A stretch of 64,000 bases of DNA, from positions 631,937 through 695,936 of the forward strand of contig NZ_JAGIBH010000001.1 in assembly GCF_017744445.1 (NCBI RefSeq). Direction: 5' to 3'. This document shows positions 63,317 through 64,000 of the stretch, piece after piece. Below the pieces are notes generated by a model. The model was not told where the DNA came from. It worked only from the letters and a program-made list of their open reading frames with translations, and made no database searches. Both the position numbers and the translations under genes were made by a program. Each line of letters starts with the position of its first letter. Positions within the stretch are counted from its first letter, which is position 1. This DNA comes from Caulobacter sp. (GTDB lineage Bacteria; Pseudomonadota; Alphaproteobacteria; Caulobacterales; Caulobacteraceae).

Positions 63317-64000
63317 TCAGAGCAGTTCGTAGGCCGGCAGGGTCAGGAACTCTTCCAGGCTGTCGGACAGCACCATGCGGGTGAAGAGCTCGGCGGCGTT
63401 CTCCAGGCGGGGCGAGCCGAAGTCGCGGCGCAGGTCGGCCATCTCCTGGGTGAACAGGCTGACGAACAGTTCCGAGGTTAGCACCCGGCCGTCGTCCAGC
63501 GCGGCGCCCAGGCGGATCCACTGCCACAGCTGGGTGCGGCAGATCTCGGCCGTCGCGGCGTCTTCCATCAGGTTGTAGAGCGGCACGGCACCCCTGCCTT
63601 CCAGCCAGGCCTGGGTGTAGCGGACGCCGACGCGGATGTTCTCGCGCACGCCGGCCTCGGTGCGACCGCCTTCGTGCAGCTCCAGCATCTGGGCGGCGGT
63701 GATGTCGAGGTCGGCCAGCAGCTTGTCGCGCTGGTTGGCGGCCGGCATCAGGCGGTCGAAGACCTCCATGGCGACGGGGACGAGGTCGGGGTGGGCGACC
63801 CAGGTGCCGTCGTGGCCGGCGCCGGCCTCGCGCTCCTTGTCGGCCTTGACCTTGGCGAAGGCGGCCTGGTTGGCGGCGTCGTCGCCCTTGACCGGGATCT
63901 GGGCCGCCATGCCGCCCATGGCGAAGGCGCCCCGGCGGTGGCAGGTCTGGATCAGCTTCAGCGAATAGGCGCCCAGGAACGCCTTGCCCATGACCATGGC
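63317..64000 (-). CDS. aceB: Malate synthase A, 5' truncated by window edge
   Basis: The C-terminal 227 residues of malate synthase A, with the frame open to the right edge. The protein end AAELFTRMVLSDSLEEFLTLPAYELL and the blocks GAFAMGGMAAQIPVK and DGTWVAHPDLV are characteristic. It joins glyoxylate and acetyl-CoA to malate in the glyoxylate bypass. The catalytic N-terminal half lies outside the window, so nothing can be said about the start or upstream partner. Confidence 0.93.
   Translation of the reverse strand, partial: AMVMGKAFLGAYSLKLIQTCHRRGAFAMGGMAAQIPVKGDDAANQAAFAKVKADKEREAGAGHDGTWVAHPDLVPVAMEVFDRLMPAANQRDKLLADLDITAAQMLELHEGGRTEAGVRENIRVGVRYTQAWLEGRGAVPLYNLMEDAATAEICRTQLWQWIRLGAALDDGRVLTSELFVSLFTQEMADLRRDFGSPRLENAAELFTRMVLSDSLEEFLTLPAYELL

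Overview
The window reads as chromosome of a high-GC alphaproteobacterium of the Caulobacter type. The grounds are overall codon use, dense tail-to-head operons with ATGA/GTGA/TGATG junctions, three large TonB-dependent receptors each paired with catabolic genes and its own regulator, a Zur-like AT-rich palindrome, and a glyoxylate-bypass gene at the right edge. The genus is inferred from gene style and was not tested. There is no phage, insertion sequence, CRISPR array or replication origin.

Left part (1-17 kb): plant-polysaccharide and glycoside use. A truncated polysaccharide-lyase-like protein, small genes, a hexuronate-type MFS carrier coupled to a GH43 beta-xylosidase, a TauD-type dioxygenase, then a leftward operon (TonB receptor, GH2, GH3, MFS) divergent from a TetR regulator with a palindrome between them. 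MsrA and a YjbR-like protein follow, then tRNA-Ser(GGA).

17.6-26.2 kb: a two-partner secretion operon (1227-aa exoprotein with a proline-rich stalk, its FhaC-type transporter, and a DUF6065-like protein) divergent from a LuxR-type response regulator and hybrid histidine kinase. A perfect inverted repeat lies between the two units. 26.2-31.4 kb: an LptF/LptG-like permease, two glycosyltransferases and a multi-spanning membrane protein, probably for an envelope glycoconjugate.

31.4-42.3 kb: an amino-sugar glycan locus: FHS-type MFS, PfkB kinase, ROK regulator, TonB receptor, GH20 hexosaminidase and a GH9 enzyme that may be a glucosaminidase. A MerC protein behind a Zur-like box follows.

42.8-51.4 kb: a nucleoside-salvage regulon: nucleoside hydrolase, TrpF-like protein, ribokinase-type kinase, NupC transporter, TonB receptor, LacI regulator and phytase-like esterase. 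Four near-identical copies of the palindrome TGAAACGTTTCA sit upstream of every transcription unit, so the regulon can be read directly from the DNA.

51.4-62.0 kb: an ABC transporter converging on an operon annotated by tradition as urea carboxylase, allophanate hydrolase and two associated proteins. Sequence features point instead to guanidine degradation. Both units carry the operator TATTACG-N12-CGTAATA, one copy directly upstream of a NikR-like regulator that has lost all four nickel ligands. A short promoter-operator-terminator unit with a possible 19-aa ORF lies between the converging operons. The window closes with an AlkD-like protein and the 3' part of malate synthase A.
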